From: Pseudoxanthomonas sp. Root65
GTDB taxonomy: Bacteria; Pseudomonadota; Gammaproteobacteria; Xanthomonadales; Xanthomonadaceae
Direction of reading: 5' to 3'
NCBI RefSeq assembly: GCF_001427635.1
Contig: NZ_LMHA01000003.1
Coordinates: 500,479 to 564,478, forward strand
DNA: 64,000 nucleotides
Each line of letters opens with the position of its first letter. Position 1 is the first letter of the stretch. Shown one piece after another: positions 43,168 through 51,471 of the stretch. Below the pieces are notes generated by a model. That model searched no databases, was not told the origin of the DNA, and saw nothing but the letters and a program-made list of their open reading frames with translations. A program made the position numbers and the translations under genes.

Positions 43168-43395
43168 TCAGGCCACGCGGACGAAACGGATGGCGTTGAG
43201 TCGGCGCAGGCCATGGCTGGCGTCGCGCGACAGGTTCATCACGTCCACCGAGCCTTGCGTTTCCAGTTCGAGCAGGCGCTGTGCGACGGCGTCGAACGCG
43301 GCGGCGTCCAGTCCCAGCGAGCCCGCGGTCCATCGCGTGTCGCGATGAAGCGGCAACTGCGAGACCAGTTCGTCAGCAAGGGCATCGTGTGTCAT
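43168..43395 (-). CDS. Small hypothetical protein
   Basis: A 75-residue soluble protein beginning MTHDALADELVSQLPLH and ending in a basic RRLNAIRFVRVA. It contains GSLGLDAAAFDAVAQRLLELETQG, which may be a small helical or winged-helix-like segment (a short MarR-like or DUF-type wing is possible). No family recognised. It is convergent with the DUF1249 gene and lies downstream of the tRNA unit on the same strand, past the terminator. Confidence 0.5.
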   Translation of the reverse strand: MTHDALADELVSQLPLHRDTRWTAGSLGLDAAAFDAVAQRLLELETQGSVDVMNLSRDASHGLRRLNAIRFVRVA

Positions 43396-43555
43396 TGGTC
43401 GCGGCTCCGCAGGGTGGGCTCCACTCCGACTGCACTGTCCAGCGTGCGCGGCGGCAGGGCCACGGCGCATGCATGGCGCCAGCTTCTACGCCGTGCCCCG
43501 TGAGATTCTTGTAAATGCGGGCGAAGACGGCCATCCGGCTGGATGACGGGCAAAA

Positions 43556-43579
43556 GAAAGGCCCGGTTTCCCGGGCCTT
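43556..43579 (-). terminator. Terminator of the tRNA-Ala/tRNA-Glu unit
   Basis: AAGGCCCGG / CCGGGCCTT stem with a 4-base loop; on the minus strand it is followed by TCTTTT. It lies seven bases after the encoded CCA of tRNA-Glu. Confidence 0.85.
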
Positions 43580-43586
43580 GAAAGAT

Positions 43587-43662
43587 TGGCGTCCCCACGG
43601 GGATTCGAACCCCGGTCGCTACCGTGAAAGGGTAATGTCCTAGGCCTCTAGACGATGGGGAC
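43587..43662 (-). tRNA. tRNA-Glu (anticodon TTC)
   Basis: A 76-base gene with GTCCCCA / TGGGGAC acceptor pairing, an anticodon loop CCTTTCACGG giving TTC, a T-loop GGTTCGAATCC and an encoded CCA end. Transcribed with tRNA-Ala, 52 bases upstream of it on the same strand. The spacer holds a CCGGAC/GTCCGG hairpin that may mark processing. Confidence 0.97.
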
Positions 43663-43714
43663 GCACGAAAGTTGTTGCCGGCTTTTCTTTCCGGACGGCC
43701 TATTGTCCGGAAGT

Positions 43715-43790
43715 TGGTGGAGCCAGGCGGGATCGAACCGCCGACCTCCTGCATGCCATGCAGGCGCTCTCCCAGCTGAGCTATGGCCCC
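43715..43790 (-). tRNA. tRNA-Ala (anticodon GGC)
   Basis: A 76-base gene with GGGGCCA start and TGGCTCCACCA end, anticodon loop TGCATGGCATGCA giving GGC, and T-loop GGTTCGATCC. The CCA is encoded. First gene of the tRNA pair; a strong promoter precedes it. Confidence 0.97.
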
Positions 43791-43809
43791 ACGTGCTGGC
43801 AGGAGCGAA

Positions 43810-43838
43810 ATAATAGCCAGCCTCTTTCCGATGCGCAA
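43810..43838 (-). promoter_or_regulatory. Predicted sigma-70 promoter of the tRNA unit
   Basis: On the minus strand TTGCGC (-35), 17 bases, TATTAT (-10), about 19 bases before the mature 5' end of tRNA-Ala. The optimal spacer and good hexamers support a real promoter. Confidence 0.75.
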
Positions 43839-43927
43839 GCATCCCTTACGAAAATTTTCACGACTGGCGGTGGAAGGTGCATGCGGTTGAAATACGCGAC
43901 CGGACATCGAGAGGCAGCGCAAGGCGG

Positions 43928-44665
43928 ATGATCGCGTTTTCAGTAAAGGAATGGTCCGCATGGGCGCCCGGTCTGGTGGACCACGATGCGTGGCGCGCCT
44001 GGGCGGCCGCGCCGTGGCTGCCGACCGGCGATGAAACCCCCGCGCTGGCCGAAGTGCCGGCCATGCAACGCAGGCGCATCGAGCGGCTGGGGCGGATGGC
44101 CATCCAGACCGCGTCCTGGTGCCAGCGTGCCGAGGAGAACGGCATGCCGCTCATCTTCGCTTCGCGACACGGCGACGTGTCGCGTTCGATGGAATTGCTG
44201 GAAGCCCTGGCGACGGAGCAGCCGCCGTCGCCCACCACGTTCGGCCTGTCGGTGCACAACGCGATCGCGGCGCTGTACTCGATCCTGCGCCGCCAGCGCG
44301 GCAACTACCTTGCCCTGGCCGGCGGCAGGGCGACGGTCGAGACCGCATGCGTCGAGGCAGCCGCGTTGCTGGCTGACGGCGCGGAGCACGTGATGCTGGT
44401 GGTGTACGACGCACCGCTGCCGGCGATCTACACCGGCTTTGCCGACGAACCGGATGCCGGCTTCGCCTGGTGCTGGCGGATCGGCCACGCCGATGCCGCG
44501 TTGCCGAAACTGCGGCTGGCATGGGGGAGCGATCGTCCGGCGGAACAGGCCGGCAACCCGACACTGCCGCATGGCCTGGACGTCCTGCGCTTCCTGCTGG
44601 CGGGCGATGCGGGACTGCAGTGGCGGTGCGACGACGTGACGTGGCAGTGGCGGCGCGATGCTTGA
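43928..44665 (+). CDS. Ketosynthase-like protein lacking the catalytic Cys (chain-length-factor-like)
   Basis: First gene of the pigment cluster; 245 residues. The sequence resembles the N-terminal half of a beta-ketoacyl synthase, with SRHGDVSRSMELLEALA and PTTFGLSVHNAIAALYSILRRQRG, but the active-site Cys position is occupied by a VHNA block, and the second (C-terminal) half of the fold is missing. Aryl-polyene clusters carry such a protein (ApeC-like) as partner of an active ketosynthase. Role in setting chain length is inferred. It overlaps the acyltransferase by eight bases. Confidence 0.78.
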   Translation: MIAFSVKEWSAWAPGLVDHDAWRAWAAAPWLPTGDETPALAEVPAMQRRRIERLGRMAIQTASWCQRAEENGMPLIFASRHGDVSRSMELLEALATEQPPSPTTFGLSVHNAIAALYSILRRQRGNYLALAGGRATVETACVEAAALLADGAEHVMLVVYDAPLPAIYTGFADEPDAGFAWCWRIGHADAALPKLRLAWGSDRPAEQAGNPTLPHGLDVLRFLLAGDAGLQWRCDDVTWQWRRDA

Positions 44666-45455
44666 ACGCATCGACCGCGCATGGCGTGTGCTGGGCACCG
44701 GGCTGAGCTTCCTCGCGTTCGGGGTGGGAGGGCTGGTCCTGGGTCTCTTGGTCCTGCCGCCGATGCTGTGGCTGGTCCGCGATCCCGAGCGGCGGCGGCG
44801 CTGGTCCCGGCGCCTCGTGCAGCGCAGTTTCGCCGCCCATGTCGAGCTGATGCGTCGGCTGGGCGTGATGACCTACGAAATCCGGGGCCGTGAGCGCCTG
44901 CAGCGCGAGCGGCTGCTGGTGCTGGCCAATCATCCGACCCTGATCGACGTGGTGCTGTTGATTTCCCTGCTGCCGAACGCCGACTGCGTAGTGAAGTCGG
45001 CGGTGGCGCGCAATCCGTTCATGCGCGGCCCGGTCCGCGCAGCGGGCTATGTGGCCAACGACGACGGTGCAGGCCTGGTGGAGGACTGCATCGCCGCGGT
45101 CCGCGCCGGCGGCGCGCTGGTGATCTTCCCCGAGGGTACGCGGACCACGCCGGGGCAGCCGATGAAACTGCAGCGCGGCGCGGCGAACATCGCCGTGCGG
45201 GGCGCGCTGGACATCACCCCGGTGCGGATCACCTGCTCGCCGCTGACGCTGGGGAAAGGGGAGAAGTGGTATCGTGTGCCGCCGGTGCGATTCCACATGG
45301 TGATCGATGTTCAGGAAGACCTGCCGATCGCCCCATTCCTGAACGGAATGGCGGGGGCGGATCCATCGGCGGGGGGAGAGGCGCTGGCAGCCCGGCGACT
45401 CACGGAACATCTGGCCAACTACTTTGCGGGAGATCCATCGCGTGCAGGCACTTGA
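44658..45455 (+). CDS. 1-acyl-glycerol-3-phosphate acyltransferase-like protein (LPLAT)
   Basis: Membrane acyltransferase of 265 residues, with N-terminal hydrophobic segments (about 12-40), the catalytic NHPTLID (NHx4D, residues 91-97), and FPEGTR at 157-162. In aryl-polyene clusters (ApeD-like) such an enzyme is thought to join the polyene to a glycerol lipid. It starts inside the preceding gene and overlaps the ACP gene downstream, so translation is coupled. Confidence 0.82.
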   Translation: MLERIDRAWRVLGTGLSFLAFGVGGLVLGLLVLPPMLWLVRDPERRRRWSRRLVQRSFAAHVELMRRLGVMTYEIRGRERLQRERLLVLANHPTLIDVVLLISLLPNADCVVKSAVARNPFMRGPVRAAGYVANDDGAGLVEDCIAAVRAGGALVIFPEGTRTTPGQPMKLQRGAANIAVRGALDITPVRITCSPLTLGKGEKWYRVPPVRFHMVIDVQEDLPIAPFLNGMAGADPSAGGEALAARRLTEHLANYFAGDPSRAGT

Positions 45456-45702
45456 GCACGAGATCAAGGAATTGATCATTTCGTCGCTGTCGCTGGAAGA
45501 CATCTCCCCCGACGACATCGATACCAGCGCGCCGCTGTTCGTGGAGGGGCTGGGTCTGGATTCCATCGACGCCCTGGAACTCGGCCTGGCGCTGCAGAAG
45601 CGCTACGGCGTGGCACTCTCCGCAGACTCGCAGGAAACCCGCCGGCATTTCGCCAGCGTGCGTGCCCTGGCGGATTTCGTCGCCTCGCAGGACAAGGCCT
45701 GA
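45442..45702 (+). CDS. Acyl carrier protein (first)
   Basis: An 86-residue ACP; the phosphopantetheine attachment Ser is Ser 41 in GLGLDSIDALEL. The start is GTG, nine bases after GGGAG, inside the acyltransferase gene. It probably carries the growing aryl-polyene. Two carrier proteins sit side by side in this cluster, as in other aryl-polyene loci; their division of labour (starter vs extender loading) cannot be read from sequence. Confidence 0.85.
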   Translation: MQALEHEIKELIISSLSLEDISPDDIDTSAPLFVEGLGLDSIDALELGLALQKRYGVALSADSQETRRHFASVRALADFVASQDKA

Positions 45703-45725
45703 GCAGGGTCGGCAGGACTGGCAAG

Positions 45726-45980
45726 ATGACCAAGAACGAACTTTTCGACCGGATCGTCACGATCCTGCATGACAGCTTCGAGATCGAGCCCGCGCGCATC
45801 ACGCCCGAGGCCCGGCTTTACGACGACCTCGACATCGACAGCATCGATGCGGTGGACCTGATCGTGCAGCTCAAGCCGCTGCTGGGGCGCAGCCTGCAGC
45901 CGGATGCGTTCAAGTCGGTGCGCACGGTGCAGGACATCGTGGACGTGCTGTACGGCCTGATCCGCGAACAAGCCGCCTGA
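45726..45980 (+). CDS. Acyl carrier protein (second)
   Basis: An 84-residue ACP with Ser 39 in DIDSIDAVDLI as the phosphopantetheine site. It begins 23 bases after the first ACP. In Xanthomonas, one carrier of the pigment cluster (XanC) is charged with 3-hydroxybenzoate by the ligase; which of the two here is the equivalent is not determined. No phosphopantetheinyl transferase is in the window. Confidence 0.87.
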   Translation: MTKNELFDRIVTILHDSFEIEPARITPEARLYDDLDIDSIDAVDLIVQLKPLLGRSLQPDAFKSVRTVQDIVDVLYGLIREQAA

Positions 45981-45991
45981 GCGCACGCCGC

Positions 45992-46549
45992 GTGCCCGTG
46001 TCCAGGATAGGCGCGGCCATCTTCGTGGCGTTGTCGTTGGCGTACCCGCTGGTGGTGTACTGGGCGATGGGTCGCTTCGAGCCGCGCTGGCTGGCGCTGC
46101 TGCTGCTCGCACTCGCCGTGCTGCGTGCCGTTGCCACCCGCCAGGCGGTCTGGCTGGTCGCGGCCGCCGGCGCCGCCCTGCTGGCGACACTGGCCACCGT
46201 CTTCAACGAAGCGCTGCCGCTGAAACTCTATCCGGCCCTGATCAACGCGGTGATGCTGGGGGTGTTCGCGACCAGCCTGGTGTTCCCGCCATCGGCGGTC
46301 GAGCGCATCGCGCGGCTCACCGAGCCCGATCTGCCGCCCGCCGGCGTGGCCTACACACGCCGGGTGACCCAGGTCTGGTGCGGCTTCTTCGTGCTCAACG
46401 GTGCGCTGGCGCTGGTCACCGCGCTGTGGATGTCCGACTGGGTCTGGGCGCTGTACAACGGCCTGATCGCCTACGGGCTGATCGGCCTGCTGTTCGGCGG
46501 CGAATGGCTGGTGCGGCAGCGCGTGAAAGCGGGGCATCGGCATGGCTGA
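45992..46549 (+). CDS. Cluster-associated membrane protein
   Basis: A 185-residue membrane protein with about five or six hydrophobic helices, a hydrophilic loop ERIARLTEPDLPPAG in the middle, and a basic tail. It resembles the COG4648-type membrane protein of aryl-polyene clusters. GTG start; a second GTG two codons on is possible. Role unknown; perhaps a platform for the lipid-linked steps. It overlaps the ligase by eight bases. Confidence 0.75.
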   Translation: MPVSRIGAAIFVALSLAYPLVVYWAMGRFEPRWLALLLLALAVLRAVATRQAVWLVAAAGAALLATLATVFNEALPLKLYPALINAVMLGVFATSLVFPPSAVERIARLTEPDLPPAGVAYTRRVTQVWCGFFVLNGALALVTALWMSDWVWALYNGLIAYGLIGLLFGGEWLVRQRVKAGHRHG

Positions 46550-48227
46550 CTGGTGCGCGCTTGCCGACGTCGCCGTGCGCGCCTTGCCGGATCGCGCGTT
46601 CGTGTCCGCGGGCGCGGCCTCTGCGGACCATGCGGCATTCCATCACGAGGTGCTGCGCTGGCAGGCGGGTTTCCGCGCGCGCGCAGGCGACACCTGGGCG
46701 CTGCATTTCGACGACGCCGCGCGTTTCGCCGCCGCGCTGTATGGCGCATGGCACGCCGGCAAGACCGTGGTGCTGCCGGGTGACGCACTGGCCGGCACGC
46801 AGGCGCGCCTGCGGGCGCAGGTGGATGGCTTCGCCGGGGATTGGCAGCAGAGCGACCTGCCGTTGCCGGAGCAGGCGACGGGCGCCCACGCGCGGGCATT
46901 ACCGCTCGACGTGGACGCCACGCGCCTGATCGTATTCACCTCGGGCAGCACCGGCGAACCCGTCGCGATCCAGAAGCGGCTGCGCCAGCTCGATGCCGAA
47001 GTGCACGCGCTGGAGAGCGCGCTGGGCGAGGGGCTGGAAGACGCGGCGGTGCACGGCACCGTGTCGCACCAGCACATCTACGGCCTGCTGTTCCGCGTGC
47101 TCTGGCCGCTGGCGGCCGGGCGCGCCATCGTGCCGCGGGCCTTCTTCCCGGAAGACCTGCTGGCCGCGATGGAGGGGCAGGATGCGGTGCTGGTCGCGAG
47201 CCCGGCGCACCTGAAACGCTTGCCTGCGCAATTGTCGTGGGCGTCGCTGCACGGGCGACTGCGCGCGGTGTTCTCCTCCGGCGGCGCACTGCCCGCGGAC
47301 GCGGCACACGACACCGCCCGCCTGCTCGGCGTGCCGCCCACCGAGATCCTCGGCAGCAGTGAAACCGGCGGCATCGCCTGGCGCCGGTGGGACACCGAAC
47401 AGCCTGCATGGACGCCGCTGCCCGGCGTGGACTGGCGCGTGCACGACGGCGTGCTGGAAGTGCAGTCGCCGCATCTGGCCGAGGCGGCGTGGTGGCGCAG
47501 CCAGGATCGCGCGGAGCCGGACGACCGGGGCGGGTTCCGCCTGCTGGGGCGTGCCGACCGCATCGTCAAGGTCGAGGAGCGGCGCGTCTCGCTGGAAGCG
47601 CTCGAACGCCAGATCCAGGCGCACCCGTCGGTGAAGGAGGCCCGGGTGCTGTTGCTGGGGGGCGCGCGCAGCGCACTGGCTGCCGTCGTCGCGATGGCCG
47701 ACGGCGTGCCCGTGCCTGCCGATGCCGCTGCACGCCGCACGTTGTCGCAGGCGTTGTCGCGACATCTCGCCGGCACCCAAGATGCCGTGACGCGTCCCCG
47801 CCGCTGGCGCTTCGTGGCGTCGCTGCCGTCGAACGCGCAAGGCAAGGTGACCGAAACGGCGCTGACGGCGCTGTTCCGTCCGGAGCGTCCGGAAGCGCAC
47901 TGGACCCTGCGCGAAGCCGATCGTGCGCAGGCCGAACTTCTGCTGGATGCGTCGCTGGCGGTGTTCGATGGCCACTTCGCCCAGGCCGCGGTCCTGCCGG
48001 GCGTCGCGCAACTCGACTGGGCGGTGCAACTGGCGCGGGAGGTCTTCGCCATGCCGCCGCGCTTCCTGCGGATGGAAGCATTGAAATTCCAGCGGGTGGC
48101 GCGACCGGGCGACCTGATCCGGCTGGAGATCGAATGGCGGGCCGACCGCAGCACGCTGGTGTTCCGCTACACCTCCGTGCACGGGCCGCATGCGAGCGGC
48201 CGGGTAGTGTTTGCCGATGACGAATAA
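46542..48227 (+). CDS. xanA2: Aryl acid:ACP ligase fused to a dehydratase-like hotdog domain
   Basis: A 561-residue bifunctional protein. Residues about 1-450 are an AMP-forming acyl ligase: P-loop TSGSTGEP at 133-140, SSETGG, and the catalytic Lys near 435 in NAQGKVTE. In Xanthomonas the counterpart XanA2 activates 3-hydroxybenzoate and loads it on the carrier XanC. The C-terminal ~109 residues are a hotdog fold with GHFAQAAVLPGVAQLDW, matching FabA/FabZ and ApeI-type dehydratases. The symbol is given by analogy. The fused domain would be the dehydratase partner of the separate hotdog protein later in the cluster. It overlaps the glycosyltransferase. Confidence 0.85.
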   Translation: MADWCALADVAVRALPDRAFVSAGAASADHAAFHHEVLRWQAGFRARAGDTWALHFDDAARFAAALYGAWHAGKTVVLPGDALAGTQARLRAQVDGFAGDWQQSDLPLPEQATGAHARALPLDVDATRLIVFTSGSTGEPVAIQKRLRQLDAEVHALESALGEGLEDAAVHGTVSHQHIYGLLFRVLWPLAAGRAIVPRAFFPEDLLAAMEGQDAVLVASPAHLKRLPAQLSWASLHGRLRAVFSSGGALPADAAHDTARLLGVPPTEILGSSETGGIAWRRWDTEQPAWTPLPGVDWRVHDGVLEVQSPHLAEAAWWRSQDRAEPDDRGGFRLLGRADRIVKVEERRVSLEALERQIQAHPSVKEARVLLLGGARSALAAVVAMADGVPVPADAAARRTLSQALSRHLAGTQDAVTRPRRWRFVASLPSNAQGKVTETALTALFRPERPEAHWTLREADRAQAELLLDASLAVFDGHFAQAAVLPGVAQLDWAVQLAREVFAMPPRFLRMEALKFQRVARPGDLIRLEIEWRADRSTLVFRYTSVHGPHASGRVVFADDE

Positions 48228-48996
48228 GCCCATGCCGTCGCCCGCCGCGTTCCGTCCGCTCGTGGTGATCCCGGTGTTCGACCACGAACACGCCATCGCC
48301 ACGATGGTGGCCGGCGTGGTGGCCGCCGGCGTGCCGTGCCTGCTGGTGGACGACGGCTCGGGCGAGGCCTGTGCGCGCGAGCTCGACCGGCTCGCGGCCT
48401 TGCATGCGCCGCAGGTGCGCCTGCTGCGTCTGCCGGTGAACCAGGGCAAGGGCGGTGCGGTGCTGGCCGGGTTCCGCGACGCCGACGCCCACGGTCATAC
48501 CCACGTCCTGCAGATCGATGCCGATGGCCAGCATGATCCGGCCGACATCCCGCTTTTCCTCGCCGACGCCCAAGCGCATCCGGCCGCCGTCGTCTGCGGC
48601 GTGCCGCTGTACGACGACAGCGTGCCGAAGGGTCGGCTCTACGGTCGCTACCTGACCCATGTGTGGGTGTGGATCAACACGCTGTCGTTCGCCATCCGCG
48701 ACTCGATGTGCGGCTTCCGGGTGTATCCGCTGCCGCCGGTGCTGCGGCTGATGGACGAGGAAACCATCGGGCGGCGCATGGACTTCGACGTGGAAGTGCT
48801 GGTGCGCCTGTTCTGGCGCGGCGTCAGCGTACGCAACCGGCCGACGCGCGTGACCTATCCGCTGGACGGCGTGTCGCACTTCGACGTCTGGCGCGACAAT
48901 GTGCGGATCAGCCGCATGCACACGCGCCTGTTCTTCGGCATGCTGCGCCGGCTGCCACGGTTGCTGGCCCGCCGCGCACCGGAGGCCACGGCATGA
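48217..48996 (+). CDS. Glycosyltransferase family 2
   Basis: A 259-residue inverting glycosyltransferase with GT-A features: VVIPVFDHE, VDDGSGE, and the metal-binding QIDADGQHD. Donor and acceptor unknown; in aryl-polyene clusters this enzyme is often fused to, or adjacent to, a lipid acyltransferase and may decorate the pigment or its lipid. The start is ATG inside the end of the ligase; ATG 15 bases on is an alternative. Overlaps the next gene as ATGA. Confidence 0.85.
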   Translation: MTNKPMPSPAAFRPLVVIPVFDHEHAIATMVAGVVAAGVPCLLVDDGSGEACARELDRLAALHAPQVRLLRLPVNQGKGGAVLAGFRDADAHGHTHVLQIDADGQHDPADIPLFLADAQAHPAAVVCGVPLYDDSVPKGRLYGRYLTHVWVWINTLSFAIRDSMCGFRVYPLPPVLRLMDEETIGRRMDFDVEVLVRLFWRGVSVRNRPTRVTYPLDGVSHFDVWRDNVRISRMHTRLFFGMLRRLPRLLARRAPEATA

Positions 48997-49937
48997 GCGG
49001 TCGCAGCGAGCACTGGGCCGACATCGGCGAGTCCACCTCGGTGCGCGGTATCCTGCTGCTGTGCGCGGTGCATCGCTGGCTGGGGCGCTGGCCGTTCCGC
49101 CTCTGCGTGTACCCGGTGGTCCTGGTGCACTGGCTGCTCAACGGCACCGCGCGTCGCGCATCGTTGCAGTACCTGCGGCGCGCGCACGAGCATCTGGGTA
49201 TGCCGGTACGGCGTCCCGGGATGTGGCAGAGCCTGCATCATTTCGCGATGTTCGCCGAGACCATGCTCGACAAGATCCTGGCGCTGGGCCAGCGCTATCC
49301 GGTCGACAAGGTGAGGATGGAGCGCCAGGGCGTGCTGGCAAGGGTGCGATCGGGGCAGGGCGGGCTGATCGTCACCGCCCACCTGGGCTGCCTGGAGTTG
49401 TGCCAGGTGATGGCCGAGCAGGTGCCCGGGCTGCGCCTGACCGCGCTGGTGCACACCGCGCACGCCGAACGCTTCAACCGGATGATGCGCCGGCTCGACG
49501 AGACCACGCGGGTCGAACTGCTGCAGGTCACCGACCTGGGGCCGGCCGACGCAGTGAAGCTGGCCGAACGCGTGGCGCGTGGCGAGTTCGTCGCCATCGC
49601 CGGCGACCGTGTCCCGCTGCGTGGCGGCCGCAGCGTCACCGCAACCTTCCTTGGTCGCGATGCGCCGTTCCCCATCGGCGCCTATGTGCTCGGTGCTGCG
49701 CTGCGCTGCCCCGTGTTCACGATGGCCTGCCTGCACGAAGGCGACGGCTACGCCGTGCAGTTCGACGCCTTCGCCGAGCGCATCGTGCTGCCGCGCGGCT
49801 CGCGCGATGCCGCCCTGGCCGGCTACGCTGCGCAGTTCTCGGCATGGATGGAACAGCAGGTCCGTCGCTCCCCGTACGACTGGTTCAACTTCTACCCCTT
49901 CTGGGATCAGGTAACGCATGACGCCCGCAATGAATGA
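48993..49937 (+). CDS. LpxL-like lysophospholipid/lipid A acyltransferase
   Basis: A 314-residue membrane-associated acyltransferase: one N-terminal hydrophobic segment (RLCVYPVVLVHWLL), then the HX4E motif in TAHLGCLEL, GDRVPLRGGRS and a NFYPFW end, the pattern of LpxL/HtrB enzymes. Likely moves an acyl group onto the pigment lipid. In some clusters the equivalent forms one polypeptide with the glycosyltransferase; here they are separate but overlapping. Confidence 0.82.
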   Translation: MSGRSEHWADIGESTSVRGILLLCAVHRWLGRWPFRLCVYPVVLVHWLLNGTARRASLQYLRRAHEHLGMPVRRPGMWQSLHHFAMFAETMLDKILALGQRYPVDKVRMERQGVLARVRSGQGGLIVTAHLGCLELCQVMAEQVPGLRLTALVHTAHAERFNRMMRRLDETTRVELLQVTDLGPADAVKLAERVARGEFVAIAGDRVPLRGGRSVTATFLGRDAPFPIGAYVLGAALRCPVFTMACLHEGDGYAVQFDAFAERIVLPRGSRDAALAGYAAQFSAWMEQQVRRSPYDWFNFYPFWDQVTHDARNE

Positions 49938-51471
49938 ATCCGTCGCGCCGGTTTTCGGCGACGCACCGCTGCGCATCGAGGACGTGGTGGCGCTGGCGCG
50001 ACGGCAGGTGCCCGCGGTGCTGTCGACGGACCCGGCGTTCCGCGCGCGGATCGCGAAGGGCGCGGATTTTCTCAGCCGTCTGCTGGAAGAGGAGGGCGTC
50101 ATCTACGGCGTCACCACCGGTTATGGCGATTCCTGCACGGTCAATATTCCGCCGGCCTTGGTCGCGGAGCTGCCGCACCATCTGTACACCTACCACGGCT
50201 GTGGCCTGGGCCGCTTCCTGGACCCGGCCGAGACGCGCGCGGTGCTCGCCGCGCGGCTGGCCTCGCTGGTGCGCGGCATGTCCGGCGTCAGCGTGCCCTT
50301 GCTCGAAGGGCTGGAGTCGCTGCTTCGCCACGACGTGCTGCCGCTGATTCCGGCGGAAGGATCGGTAGGGGCCAGCGGCGATCTGACGCCGTTGTCCTAC
50401 GTGGCGGCGGTGCTCTGCGGCGAGCGCGAGGTGATGCACGACGGCCGCCAGCGTCCCGCCCGCGAGGCGCTGGCCGAGATCGGCATGACGCCGCTGACGC
50501 TGCGCCCGAAGGAAGGCCTGGCCATCATGAACGGTACCGCTGTCATGACGGCGCTTGCCTGCCTGGCGTTCCACCGTGCCGAATACCTGTCGCGGCTGGC
50601 CACCCGGCTGACCGCCTTCAACGTGCTGGCCAGCGACGGCAACGCGCATCACTTCGATGCCGTGCTGTTCGCGGCCAAGCCGCATCCCGGCCAGTTGCGC
50701 GTGGCCCAGCGGCTGCGCGAGGACCTGCACAGCGACCGGCCACCGCGCAACGAGCAGCGCCTGCAGGACCGCTATTCGCTGCGCTGCGCGCCGCACGTGA
50801 TCGGCGTGCTGGAGGACGCGCTGCCGTTCCTGCGCCAGTTGATCGAGACCGAACTCAACAGCGCCAACGACAATCCGCTGATCGATCCCGAGCGCGAGCA
50901 GATCCTGCACGGCGGCCATTTCTACGGTGGCCATATCGCCTTCGCGATGGACTCGCTGAAGAACACGGTGGCCAACGTCGCCGACCTGCTGGACCGCCAG
51001 CTCGCGCTGATCGTCGATGCGCGCTACAACCACGGCCTGCCCGCCAACCTGTCCGGCGCCACCGGCCCGCGTGCGGCGATCAACCACGGCCTGAAGGCCC
51101 TGCAGATCAGCGTGTCGGCATGGACCGCCGAGGCGTTGAAGCTGACGATGCCCGCCTCGGTATTCTCGCGTTCCACCGAATGCCACAACCAGGACAAGGT
51201 CAGCATGGGCACGATCGCGGCCCGCGACTGCCTGCGCGTGATCGAGCTGACCGAGCAGGTGATCGCCGGCATGCTGATCGCCGCGCGCCAGGCACTGGCG
51301 CTGCGCGAGCGCGTCGGCCTGCAGTCCACTCTGGGTGAAGGCCCGGCGACGATGTACGCCGACCTGCAGGCACGCATTCCCCTGGTGGAGGAAGACCGTG
51401 CGCTGGACGGCGAGCTGCGCCAGTTGTTGGCCGATATCCGCGACGAGCGTTGGGATGTCTATGCCGGCTGA
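49918..51471 (+). CDS. Aromatic amino acid ammonia-lyase (HutH/TAL family)
   Basis: A 517-residue MIO-dependent lyase. The self-cyclising Ala-Ser-Gly lies at 152-154 in GSVGASGDLTPLS, with catalytic Tyr 63 in VIYGVTTGYG. It releases ammonia from an aromatic amino acid. The specificity-determining pair appears to be Tyr-His (residues 92-93, YTYHGCG), which fits histidine- or tyrosine-type rather than phenylalanine-type enzymes by eye. Position inside a pigment cluster suggests tyrosine to 4-coumarate; histidine to urocanate cannot be excluded. Starts 20 bases inside the preceding gene. Confidence 0.88.
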   Translation: MTPAMNESVAPVFGDAPLRIEDVVALARRQVPAVLSTDPAFRARIAKGADFLSRLLEEEGVIYGVTTGYGDSCTVNIPPALVAELPHHLYTYHGCGLGRFLDPAETRAVLAARLASLVRGMSGVSVPLLEGLESLLRHDVLPLIPAEGSVGASGDLTPLSYVAAVLCGEREVMHDGRQRPAREALAEIGMTPLTLRPKEGLAIMNGTAVMTALACLAFHRAEYLSRLATRLTAFNVLASDGNAHHFDAVLFAAKPHPGQLRVAQRLREDLHSDRPPRNEQRLQDRYSLRCAPHVIGVLEDALPFLRQLIETELNSANDNPLIDPEREQILHGGHFYGGHIAFAMDSLKNTVANVADLLDRQLALIVDARYNHGLPANLSGATGPRAAINHGLKALQISVSAWTAEALKLTMPASVFSRSTECHNQDKVSMGTIAARDCLRVIELTEQVIAGMLIAARQALALRERVGLQSTLGEGPATMYADLQARIPLVEEDRALDGELRQLLADIRDERWDVYAG

